NCBI GenBank assembly: GCA_017610245.1
Contig: JAFCCK010000014.1
Coordinates: 1-12,548, forward strand
DNA length: 12,548 bases
DNA from: Candidatus Iainarchaeum sp.
Lineage (GTDB): Archaea; Iainarchaeota; Iainarchaeia; Iainarchaeales; GCA-2688035
Direction: 5' to 3'
Of this stretch, positions 1 to 5,820 are shown piece after piece (the first letter of the stretch is position 1; each line of letters begins with the position of its first letter). The notes beneath the pieces were generated by a model. That model ran no database searches and was not told where the DNA came from. It worked only from the letters and a program-made list of their open reading frames with translations. The position numbers and the translations under genes are program-made.

Positions 1-441
1 CCGAAGGTGAGTATGCTGCTTTTCAAGAATGGGAAAGTGATTTGCAGTGGGGCGAGCAATGAAAAGGAAATTTCATTAGGAATAAGAAAGGCGAGCAAGC
101 TCATTCATGAGATTCAGAAGAATGTGAAGGTGCAGAAGCATGTGAAGTATAATGTGGTAAATCTTGTTGCAACTGCCAACCTTAACCAGCCCCTTGAGTT
201 GTTCCAGACAGCAATGAAGCTGGATAATGTTGAGTATGAGCCTGAGCAGTTTCCTGGTGCGATATTAAGGATTCCCGATCCGAAGCTTACGCTATTACTT
301 TTCAAGAATGGGAAAATGATTTGCGCTGGCGCGAAGAGGGAGGCATTGCTGAAGAAGGGGCTGAAGGTCGTGCAGGAGCTCATTCTGGGAAAGAAGAGGA
401 AAAGGAAAGCCCCAGCGAAAAAAAAGGCAAGGCGAAAGTGA
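1..441 (+). CDS. tbp: TATA-box binding protein (TBP), 5' end cut by window
   Basis: General archaeal transcription factor that binds the TATA box and recruits TFB and RNA polymerase. The frame is open from base 1 (Pro-Lys-Val...), so the apparent GTG at 7 is not the start; roughly the first 50-60 residues lie outside the window. The 146 residues present hold the end of the first TBP repeat (LLFKNGK at 6-12, then SGA) and the whole second repeat: NVVNLVATANL near 51-61, YEPEQFPG at 79-86, PKLTLLLFKNGK at 94-105, then AGAK. The DNA-intercalating Phe positions visible here (F8, F84, F101) are kept. The protein ends in a strongly basic tail at 131-146 (12 of 16 residues Lys or Arg), whereas many archaeal TBPs end in an acidic tail. 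It converges on the next gene with a 34-base gap. The family call is secure; a second TBP paralogue elsewhere cannot be excluded. Confidence 0.95.
   Translation, partial: PKVSMLLFKNGKVICSGASNEKEISLGIRKASKLIHEIQKNVKVQKHVKYNVVNLVATANLNQPLELFQTAMKLDNVEYEPEQFPGAILRIPDPKLTLLLFKNGKMICAGAKREALLKKGLKVVQELILGKKRKRKAPAKKKARRK
19..324 (+). repeat. Near-identical 27-bp direct repeat inside the two TBP halves
   Basis: Bases 19-45 and 298-324 match at 26 of 27 positions, the only difference being G against A at 37/316. Both copies encode the LLFKNGK segment of their TBP repeat, in the same frame, 279 bases (93 codons) apart. The CCGAAG at 1-6 and 280-285 keeps the same offset. All eight shared codons use the same synonymous choice. 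Confidence 0.8.
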
Positions 442-475
442 AGGCAAGGGCAGGGAAGAAAAAGTAAGCTGATTG

Positions 476-1045
476 TTAGGCTTCCTGCTTTTCAAAAAAG
501 GCCAGGCGTATGTCCAGGATTACGTAAAATGCCATAAACAGGAGCATAATATATGAAGCCAGGAAAGAGGCCATGGCCGGCGCGCTTAGTCCCCTCCCAA
601 ACACTCCTTCCCCTTCAGGGAGGAATGCAGAAGAAAGCGCAATAAACTGGAACATCCACAGCATGAACTGGTTTTTCATTGCTCGCTGTTTCAGAAAATT
701 AATGTCCCTGAAAAAAATGAAAAATGGGAATACAATAATGGCAGGGGGAAGCACGGGCAGCATAACGTAGGCAAGAGCAGGCACTGTTGTATAGAGGCTA
801 TAAATTGCCAAGGGGATGAAAATAAGGTTCACTACAAGCGATTTTCTTGCCGCGCTTTTGCCCAAATCGGGAAGGCGGCAAGACATGCGAACGGTAAGGA
901 AAGCTGCGACTGCAAAGATAAGCATCCAGATGGCCATGGAGGTAAAATGCTGGCTAATGTATTCTGCACCAAAAAAGTTCAGGGCAATGGCAGCAGCTAT
1001 AATGATAAAGAACGCAAAGGAGATTATATCATATACAAAGCGCAT
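476..1045 (-). CDS. Small polytopic membrane protein of unknown function
   Basis: I do not recognise a family. The protein has 189 residues and is mostly hydrophobic, with about five or six membrane segments: FVYDIISFAFFIIIAAAIAL at the N terminus, a second near MAIWMLIFAVAAFLTV, a long hydrophobic stretch around IFIPLAIYSLYTTVPALAY to IIVFPFFIFF, one near MLWMFQFIALSSAF and a last one at SYIMLLFMAFYVILDI. Short basic loops (RMSCRLPDLGKSAARK, FLKQRAMK) separate them. The frame can be extended upstream to 1168, but that would run into the 5S rRNA gene. The ATG at 1045 (or the adjacent ATG at 1048) lies 22-25 bases downstream of a TATA box at 1066-1073, which fits a leaderless start. It is convergent with tbp and divergent from the 5S gene. 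No catalytic motif is visible. Confidence 0.75.
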   Translation of the reverse strand: MRFVYDIISFAFFIIIAAAIALNFFGAEYISQHFTSMAIWMLIFAVAAFLTVRMSCRLPDLGKSAARKSLVVNLIFIPLAIYSLYTTVPALAYVMLPVLPPAIIVFPFFIFFRDINFLKQRAMKNQFMLWMFQFIALSSAFLPEGEGVFGRGLSAPAMASFLASYIMLLFMAFYVILDIRLAFFEKQEA

Positions 1046-1065
1046 CATATATGGATAATATTTGG

Positions 1066-1073
1066 CATATAAA
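1066..1073 (-). promoter_or_regulatory. TATA box of the small membrane protein gene
   Basis: TTTATATG on the minus strand, centred about 25 bases upstream of the ATG at 1045. No Shine-Dalgarno sequence lies between the box and the start, so a leaderless transcript is inferred. Confidence 0.6.
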
Positions 1074-1100
1074 TAGCTTTTCCCTGCAAAAAGTAATCTA

Positions 1101-1107
1101 TTTAAAG
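1101..1107 (+). promoter_or_regulatory. TATA box of the 5S rRNA gene
   Basis: TTTAAAG is centred about 26 bases upstream of the first base of the 5S rRNA (1130), the standard archaeal spacing. A purine-rich stretch (GCAAAAAGTAA, 1086-1096) just upstream could be the TFB recognition element. The box gives the 5S gene its own promoter, independent of any 16S-23S operon. Confidence 0.65.
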
Positions 1108-1129
1108 CTTGCCAAACACAATTTTTATC

Positions 1130-1247
1130 GATTACCGGCCATGCCGCGGGGGAAACACCTGGACTCATTCCGAACCCAGAAGTTAAGCCCCGCAGGGATT
1201 GGTGTGGCGGTGGCTTTATAGCTGCAGCCCATCAGGCGCTGGTAATC
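1130..1247 (+). rRNA. rrf: 5S ribosomal RNA
   Basis: The 118-nt gene carries the universal 5S core ATTCCGAACCCAGAAGTTAAG (about 1169-1189) in the helix III/loop C region. The ends are set by helix I: GATTACCGGC (1130-1139) pairs with GCTGGTAATC (1238-1247) over 10 bp with one G-U pair. GCGGGG and CCCCGC form helix II around the core, and the 3' half folds into a hairpin, GGCGGTGGCT against AGCTGCAGCC, as helix IV/V. A TATA box sits about 26 bases upstream and a T6 run 13 bases downstream. No 16S, 23S or tRNA gene is adjacent: both neighbours are protein genes, so this is an unlinked, separately transcribed 5S gene. Ends may be off by a base or two. Confidence 0.95.
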
Positions 1248-1259
1248 ATTTAATCCTAA

Positions 1260-1265
1260 TTTTTT
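1260..1265 (+). terminator. T-run terminator after 5S rRNA
   Basis: A run of six T (1260-1265) in an AT-rich stretch begins 13 bases after the 3' end of the 5S rRNA. Archaeal RNA polymerase terminates at such oligo-T runs without needing a hairpin. The next promoter starts about 30 bases on. Confidence 0.5.
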
Positions 1266-1296
1266 ATAGTATGGAGAGAAACGCAGGAAAGAACAC

Positions 1297-1306
1297 TTTA
1301 AAAATA
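1297..1306 (+). promoter_or_regulatory. TATA box of the GT-C glycosyltransferase gene
   Basis: TTTAAAAATA is centred about 27 bases upstream of the ATG at 1329. There is no Shine-Dalgarno sequence before that ATG, so the mRNA is probably leaderless. The preceding AGGAAAGAAC could serve as the TFB recognition element. Confidence 0.65.
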
Positions 1307-1328
1307 ATTTCCCAAACCTTTTCTTTGG

Positions 1329-1955
1329 ATGCTATTCTCTGGTAAAGGGGAAAGGAATGCCCTTGTATTGATATTGCTGATTGGGCTTGCGCTGAGGCTT
1401 GCTGTTGCAATGCTGGCTCCGGCATGGGCAGGGCCTGACGAGCCAGGACATTATGCTTACATAGGGTATATTGCGGAGAATGGGGAAATACCATACCCGA
1501 GCGAAAGTGAGAAAGGCCTGCTTGATGTTGCATTGTTCAACCCCCCGTTGTATCATGTAATTGGCGCTGGATTTTATGCTGTGAGCAGCTGCGTGTATTG
1601 GCTGAGGCTGGAGGCAGTGCTGTTTAGTATTGCTTGCATTGTGCTGACTTTTTTGGTTGCAAAGGAATTCACGGGAAATAAATTTATTACGCTGGGGGCA
1701 GCAGCTTTTATTGCATTGCTGCCTACGCATGTGGTGCTGGGCGCGACAATCAACAATGAGGCGGCTGCCTATGCCTTTGCGCTGCTGAGCATTCTGTTCA
1801 TGCTTAAGGGAGCAAAGGGTGGGTTTGGGACAGGAAATGTGCTCTTGGCAGGGCTGTTCTTTGGGCTGGCTTTTGCGACAAGGTTTAATGCAGTTATTCT
1901 GGGGCTGCCTTTCCTTGCTGTGCTCTTTTATTTTTTTAGGGGGGATTTGCGCTGA
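1329..1955 (+). CDS. GT-C membrane glycosyltransferase (GT39/DUF2142-like), N-terminal part before frameshift
   Basis: N-terminal 208 residues of a polytopic glycosyltransferase that would use a lipid-linked sugar and act at the outer face of the membrane. After a first membrane helix (LVLILLIGLALRLAVAMLA) comes the acidic GT-C loop PDEPGHYAYI at 36-45, with D37/E38 as the likely catalytic pair, then NPPLYH at 71-76, both typical of GT39-like enzymes. Several more hydrophobic helices follow (FLVAKEF..., LLPTHVVLGATINNEAAAYA...). The frame stops at TGA 1953-1955, just after the G6 run at 1939-1944, and the protein continues in the -1 frame to 2527. The start ATG fits the TATA box at 1297-1306. 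The acceptor and sugar are unknown. The class is fairly clear; GT39 versus a DUF2142-type relative is not. Confidence 0.75.
   Translation: MLFSGKGERNALVLILLIGLALRLAVAMLAPAWAGPDEPGHYAYIGYIAENGEIPYPSESEKGLLDVALFNPPLYHVIGAGFYAVSSCVYWLRLEAVLFSIACIVLTFLVAKEFTGNKFITLGAAAFIALLPTHVVLGATINNEAAAYAFALLSILFMLKGAKGGFGTGNVLLAGLFFGLAFATRFNAVILGLPFLAVLFYFFRGDLR
1938..1945 (+). other. Frameshift site: G6 homopolymer in the GT-C gene
   Basis: The sequence A-GGGGGG-A at 1938-1945 is where the two halves of the GT-C gene change frame. One extra G would give ...FRGGFALKKLLVLVPPALI..., a smooth continuation. Slippage one step earlier, on the T7 run at 1931-1937, would read TAG at 1937-1939 and stop, so the change must fall at the G run or up to the TGA at 1953. 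Confidence 0.8.
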
Positions 1956-2527
1956 AGAAGCTGCTGGTGTTGGTGCCCCCTGCACTGATTGCAGGAATTG
2001 TACTTGGGGGGAATTATATGGCATATGGGAAATTCTTTCCGTTTCGTGTAGGACATGGCAGCACTCTTGACATGGGAATTATCACATACTTTATTCCAAG
2101 GGTTTTTGCTGGGTTCTGGCTGCAGGAGTATGGCACTGCTTTCATTCCAGGGTATAGGGTAATTATTTTTGCGCTGCTCGGCGTTGTTTCATTGGCTGCT
2201 TTGGCTGGAATTGTGAAGGGGGCAAGGGGCTTTGCTGCATGGGCAAGTGAGAAAAGGCTTACGGTGGGAATTGCATTGCTTGCAATTGTTGCAAATGTGC
2301 TGTTCTTCGTGTATCAGAATATGTTTTACTTTGAGCCAGATGCAAGGCTGTTGTATCCAAGCGTTTCACTTATTGCTATTGGGTTTATGTATGGGCTGAA
2401 ACAGCTTGCGGGGAAAAAGGGGATAATTGCTACGTATGTGTTCTTTACTCTGATTTGCTTCCTTGATTTGCTCTTGATTGTTAATCATAATACTGTATTG
2501 CCAGAGGTGCCGTGGCTGTTGCCGTAA
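1940..2527 (+). CDS. GT-C membrane glycosyltransferase, C-terminal part after frameshift
   Basis: This frame is open from 1940 to the TAA at 2525-2527. Its first in-frame start-like codon, GTG 1967, has no promoter or clear ribosome binding site, so it is best read as the rest of the gene begun at 1329; joined, they make about 400 residues, a normal size for a GT-C enzyme of this type. The segment starts with a helix (LLVLVPPALIAGIVL) followed by GGNYMAYGKFFPF, the short N-x-x-x-Y-G motif that GT39-like proteins carry after that helix. It then has about four more membrane segments and a loop with the FEPDARLLYPS sequence. The flippase-like gene begins 13 bases after the stop. Whether the gene is truly broken or the base is missing from the assembly cannot be told here. 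Confidence 0.7.
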   Translation, partial: GGFALKKLLVLVPPALIAGIVLGGNYMAYGKFFPFRVGHGSTLDMGIITYFIPRVFAGFWLQEYGTAFIPGYRVIIFALLGVVSLAALAGIVKGARGFAAWASEKRLTVGIALLAIVANVLFFVYQNMFYFEPDARLLYPSVSLIAIGFMYGLKQLAGKKGIIATYVFFTLICFLDLLLIVNHNTVLPEVPWLLP

Positions 2528-2540
2528 GAAAGCTGTTTAA

Positions 2541-3530
2541 ATGGTTTGGAATTATTTTATGAGAAAGGTGCATGGATTGAAGAGATGGTTTGCGTTAGTT
2601 GGAATCATAATACTTGCACTCATTTTGCTCAACCTAGATATTGCAAAAATTATTTCAATTCTGCTTGGGATAAATTTGGGCTTGTTTTCTGTGGGTGTGC
2701 TGCTTGACCTTTCCTCAGCCGTGTTGAAGGCAAAGAAGTGGCAGATTTTAGTGAATGCTGAAACAAGGGTTCTGTCGTTTGCGAAGAGTGTGGAATATTT
2801 TTTTATTGGGTTTTTCCTGAGTGTTCTCACTCCTGGCAGGGTTGGGGACCTTGCAAGGGCGTTCTATCTAAAGAGAGAAACAAATAGTTTGGGTGGAGCG
2901 CTCTCAACAGTGATTCTTGACAGGCTCATTGATATTGTGCTGCTGTTTTCTCTCGGCTTTATTGCGATTGTTTCCTTCACGGCAATCTTCGGGAAAACAA
3001 TTATTTCAATCGATATTCTCATAGCATTGGCAATTGCGCTTATTGTTGCCGGGCTTATTTTCCTGAAAAAGAACTTTCTTGGGTTTTTCCTCAGGCCCTT
3101 CTTCAACGTGTTTATTCCGGAGAAATTCAAGGGAACATTGAAGATGACCTTTGATGAATTTTACGGCTTTTTTGGGAAGATAAAGACAAGCCCGGGAAGG
3201 CTGGCTGTTGCTTCTTCAATTGGGTTGCTCACATGGATTATGGCTTTTGTTTCCTCCTACCTTTTCATCCTCGCATTAGGAATAAACATCCCACTTTATT
3301 TTGTTGCACTGGCTGTGCCAATAATCATGCTGCTTGATTTGCTCCCCATCAGCTTTTCTGGGATTGGCACGAGAGATGCTGCGCTCATTTTCCTGTTTGG
3401 GTTGTATGGAATTGCAGCGGAGGAGGCTGTTGCTTTCTCCTTCATCTTTCTGCTCTCTGGCTACTGGGTTGTTGCTTTGGTGGGGGCAATATTCTTCATG
3501 AAGAATTCAATCAGCCTGGATTTTTCCTAG
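2541..3530 (+). CDS. Flippase-like integral membrane protein (LPG synthase TM / UPF0104 family)
   Basis: Polytopic membrane protein of 329 residues with the signature segments of the lysylphosphatidylglycerol-synthase TM-region family: LTPGRVGDLARA at 96-107, GGALSTVILDRLID at 118-131 and LLPISFSGIGTRDA at 267-280. Seven to eight hydrophobic helices are visible. The family includes archaeal proteins in glycosylation and lipid-carrier pathways (AglD-like proteins carry a similar domain), but here there is no attached glycosyltransferase domain, so a role in lipid-linked sugar or polar lipid handling is inference. It lies 13 bases after the GT-C gene and is likely co-transcribed. The start is uncertain: ATG 2541 gives 329 residues and ATG 2559 gives 323; neither has a good Shine-Dalgarno. 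A TTTAAA at 2536-2541 is rather close to act as a TATA box for 2559. Its stop codon overlaps that of the convergent radical SAM gene. Confidence 0.8.
   Translation: MVWNYFMRKVHGLKRWFALVGIIILALILLNLDIAKIISILLGINLGLFSVGVLLDLSSAVLKAKKWQILVNAETRVLSFAKSVEYFFIGFFLSVLTPGRVGDLARAFYLKRETNSLGGALSTVILDRLIDIVLLFSLGFIAIVSFTAIFGKTIISIDILIALAIALIVAGLIFLKKNFLGFFLRPFFNVFIPEKFKGTLKMTFDEFYGFFGKIKTSPGRLAVASSIGLLTWIMAFVSSYLFILALGINIPLYFVALAVPIIMLLDLLPISFSGIGTRDAALIFLFGLYGIAAEEAVAFSFIFLLSGYWVVALVGAIFFMKNSISLDFS
3527..3530. other. Shared CTAG: overlapping stop codons of convergent genes
   Basis: The palindrome CTAG provides TAG on the plus strand (3528-3530) for the flippase-like gene and TAG on the minus strand (3527-3529) for the radical SAM gene. 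There is no intergenic space, so each transcript must end inside the other gene. Confidence 0.95.
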
Positions 3531-4954
3531 GCTGCCTTATTGGGAGAAGCAGCTTCTTTTAGCATATCGGCAGTTGCCCAGAAATACTTATTTACCTGCT
3601 GGAGGCTTCTAATATCGCGGAGAATTCTCCAGAACTGCACAGGGCGAAAGAAGAAGCGGTAATATGCCTCATTCACCTTCTCCTGCACCCTTGGAATTGG
3701 AATAGCTGTATTGTGGAGAGGAATAACGCTGTTTCGCGGGATTTTTCCAAGAGTGTAATCCTTGTAGAAATCCCAGTTGCTTTTCTGCATCCAATCCTCG
3801 TACATTTTGGTGTTGGGATATGACCTTGTTAGGGCGATTGAGACGTAATCCAGGGGCAGGGAGAGCATGAATTTAACGGTTTCCTCCATTGTTTCTTCTG
3901 TTTCTGTCGGGAGGCCAAGCATGAAGAAGCCGAGAACGCTTATGCCAATTTTTTTCGTCAATTTTACAGCGGCTTCAATCTGCTCCTTTGTTTCAAGCTT
4001 GTTGATTATTTCCATTATGCGGGCATTTCCTGTTTCAATCCCGTATTGGATGCGGTAGCATCCTGCACTCTTCATTTCTGTCAGGATTTCGCGGTTTACC
4101 ATATCTGCCCTAGCTTCAACGCTCCAGAGCATATCAAGGCCCCGCTCCCTCATACCCTGGCAGATTTCCTTAACCCTTTTTCTGTTTGTTACAAAGTTTG
4201 CGTCATAGAACTGGAATTCCCTTACCCTGTACTTGTGATAGCACTCCTCCAATTCCTCCAGAACGCGAGGAGCAGACTTATAGCGAAACTTTGCCCTGCC
4301 GATGTCGCAGAAAATGCACTTACCTGGGCAGCCCGCCTCTGTGTAGAGAACAGTGAAATTTTTTCTCCTTGAAAGGAAGTTGAAGTACTTTTCATTGGGG
4401 AGGAGATGCCTGGCGGGGAGTGGAAGGAGGTCAAGATTTTCAAACAAGGGCCTTGGCTTATTCAGCACTGCTTTTCTGCCCTTTCTCCAACCGAGGCCTT
4501 TCACCTTTTCAATGCCCTTGCCCTTTTCAAGAGTACTGGCAAGCTCTGCCATTGTTTCCTGGCCGTCGCCTATCGTAACGTAATCAATGCTTTTGTGTGT
4601 TAAGCTCTCTTTGGGATAGTAGGTGAGGTGCGGACCGCCAACAACTGTTGCTATATCTGGAAACCTTTCATGGATTTTGTTTATCCAGAAGAGAACATTG
4701 GGAAAATCATTGGTGCAGGCAGTATAGCCAATAAGCTCTGGCTTGAATTGTCTTATTGCAGAGGCCATCGCATTCAGGGAGAGCCCAGAGGCAGGCGCAT
4801 CAAGAAACTGCACACTATGGCCGGCCTGCTCCAAAGCAGCTGCCACAGTTGCCATGCCGAGATGAGGAAAGCAACCGAAGTGCTTCTGCACTACCTCGCT
4901 AGTATCAGAATTCTGTATTGTGAGCGAGGGTGTGTAAATTAATGTTGCCTTCAT
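3527..4954 (-). CDS. B12-binding-domain radical SAM protein
   Basis: Radical SAM enzyme of 475 residues. An N-terminal cobalamin-binding-like Rossmann domain spans about 1-170 (GMATVAAALEQAGHSVQFLD, then VVGGPHLTYYP at 104-114, then IDYVTIGDGQETMAEL). The radical SAM domain has C209-x3-C213-x2-C216 (CPGKCIFC) for the [4Fe-4S] cluster that cleaves SAM, then the usual features YGIETGN and GFFMLGLPTET. The B12-ligand motif D-x-H-x-x-G is degenerate: D52-A-P-A-S-G57 has no His, so cobalamin may bind without a His ligand or not at all. The substrate is unknown; such enzymes often act on lipids, glycans or cofactors. The ATG at 4954 lies 24 bases after the methyltransferase stop, with a weak GGAAGGGA upstream, so the two genes are probably co-transcribed. 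Confidence 0.9.
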   Translation of the reverse strand: MKATLIYTPSLTIQNSDTSEVVQKHFGCFPHLGMATVAAALEQAGHSVQFLDAPASGLSLNAMASAIRQFKPELIGYTACTNDFPNVLFWINKIHERFPDIATVVGGPHLTYYPKESLTHKSIDYVTIGDGQETMAELASTLEKGKGIEKVKGLGWRKGRKAVLNKPRPLFENLDLLPLPARHLLPNEKYFNFLSRRKNFTVLYTEAGCPGKCIFCDIGRAKFRYKSAPRVLEELEECYHKYRVREFQFYDANFVTNRKRVKEICQGMRERGLDMLWSVEARADMVNREILTEMKSAGCYRIQYGIETGNARIMEIINKLETKEQIEAAVKLTKKIGISVLGFFMLGLPTETEETMEETVKFMLSLPLDYVSIALTRSYPNTKMYEDWMQKSNWDFYKDYTLGKIPRNSVIPLHNTAIPIPRVQEKVNEAYYRFFFRPVQFWRILRDIRSLQQVNKYFWATADMLKEAASPNKAA

Positions 4955-4978
4955 ATTGATTTATCCCTTCCAATTGTT

Positions 4979-5716
4979 TTATTTTTTTCTCGCGGCAATG
5001 AAAAGGTCAACTCCGATGGGGAAATTTATTATTTTCATGAGCAGGGCCTCAAGGGAGACTGCTTTTGTGAGGATGAAATTTAAGGGGAAGGGAAGGATAC
5101 GGACATTGCTTTTCGCTTCGCTTGGGTTTTCCTTTGGGGGGTGCATTTTTTTAAGCAGGAAAACAGCTGGCAACACAAAAAAGTTCCAATAGGTTGCTTT
5201 TAGTATTTCAAATGTTGTATTGGAGAGCTTTTCTCTGAAATCTCCAAGGGAATAGCGGGTCCTTGCCTCTACAGCCTGGTCGTGCTCACTCCATAGCTGC
5301 TTGAGGGCGGACTCTGTTATCAGGAGCAGTGCTCCCGACTTTGCAACGCGCTCCAGCTCCTTCAATGCGGCAACATCATCCTTTACTCCCTTGTGGTAGA
5401 GCACATCAAGGCAGGTTACCAAATCAAATGTGTTACTCTTAAAGGGAAGCCTCTCTATTGAGGAGAGGGCAAGGTTTGGCAGCTTCCTTTGCCTGCAGAA
5501 ATTTAGGGCTGCAGAATTCAAATCTATTCCGTAGGTTTCGCCAAAGGATGAAAGTAATTGCATGTTGATTCCCGTGCCGCACCCTACATCCAGTATTTTC
5601 ATTCCCTGCCTCTCTGGCTGCCTTGAAAGAAAGCGCGAAATGATTGCCCTCTTTCCCCTAAAGTACCAGTCCCTTCCCTCCATTTCAAACATTTTTTGGT
5701 ATTCCTGCTCAAGCAT
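4979..5716 (-). CDS. Class I SAM-dependent methyltransferase
   Basis: Methyltransferase of 245 residues. Motif I is ILDVGCGTG at 41-49 (SAM-binding glycine loop), the acidic end of strand 2 is GIDLN at 63-67 with D65, and motif IV-like FDLVTCLDVLYH is at 97-108. The following segment LLLITESALKQLWSEHDQAVEARTRYS resembles the P-x-x-x-L-W-S-x-H-D...R-Y stretch of methyltransferases found in surface-polysaccharide clusters, but the acceptor cannot be named. The C-terminal quarter contains two hydrophobic stretches (FFVLPAVFLLKK and an amphipathic end) that may touch the membrane. It lies directly upstream of the radical SAM gene on the same strand, and 104 bases downstream of nrdD. Two possible TATA elements lie upstream (minus strand, 5737-5744 and 5758-5767), so it may have its own promoter; which one is used is not clear. 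Confidence 0.85.
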   Translation of the reverse strand: MLEQEYQKMFEMEGRDWYFRGKRAIISRFLSRQPERQGMKILDVGCGTGINMQLLSSFGETYGIDLNSAALNFCRQRKLPNLALSSIERLPFKSNTFDLVTCLDVLYHKGVKDDVAALKELERVAKSGALLLITESALKQLWSEHDQAVEARTRYSLGDFREKLSNTTFEILKATYWNFFVLPAVFLLKKMHPPKENPSEAKSNVRILPFPLNFILTKAVSLEALLMKIINFPIGVDLFIAARKK

Positions 5717-5820
5717 TTTCTCACGCCTGTAGGTAGCTAAAAAGCGAGGCTGCCCTCAAATTTTTAGACTGAATTCATATTAATATCATTTTGGTACAAG
5801 GCTAGAAATCCTGGGGAATT

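Noticed and set aside
442..467. Possible frameshifted longer Lys-rich end of TBP (another frame continues to a TAA at 467)
   Set aside because: The conserved TBP fold is complete before the tail, and both frames are simply lysine-rich; there is no evidence for which tail is ancestral.
1046..1168. Longer N terminus of the minus-strand membrane protein, starting at 1168
   Set aside because: It would run through the first 39 bases of the 5S rRNA gene, and the TATA box at 1066-1073 places transcription initiation near 1045.
1271..1345. 24-codon frame starting at ATG 1271
   Set aside because: It spans the GT-C TATA box, overlaps the gene start and shows no protein-like features.
1931..1937. T7 run as a -1 slippery site joining the GT-C halves
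   Set aside because: Slipping back one base there puts TAG (1937-1939) in frame, so the shift cannot occur at this run; the G6 run works.
3527..4954. Radical SAM protein as the NrdG activase for NrdD
   Set aside because: NrdG is short (about 150-250 residues) with no B12-binding domain; this is a 475-residue B12-domain enzyme separated from nrdD by a methyltransferase.
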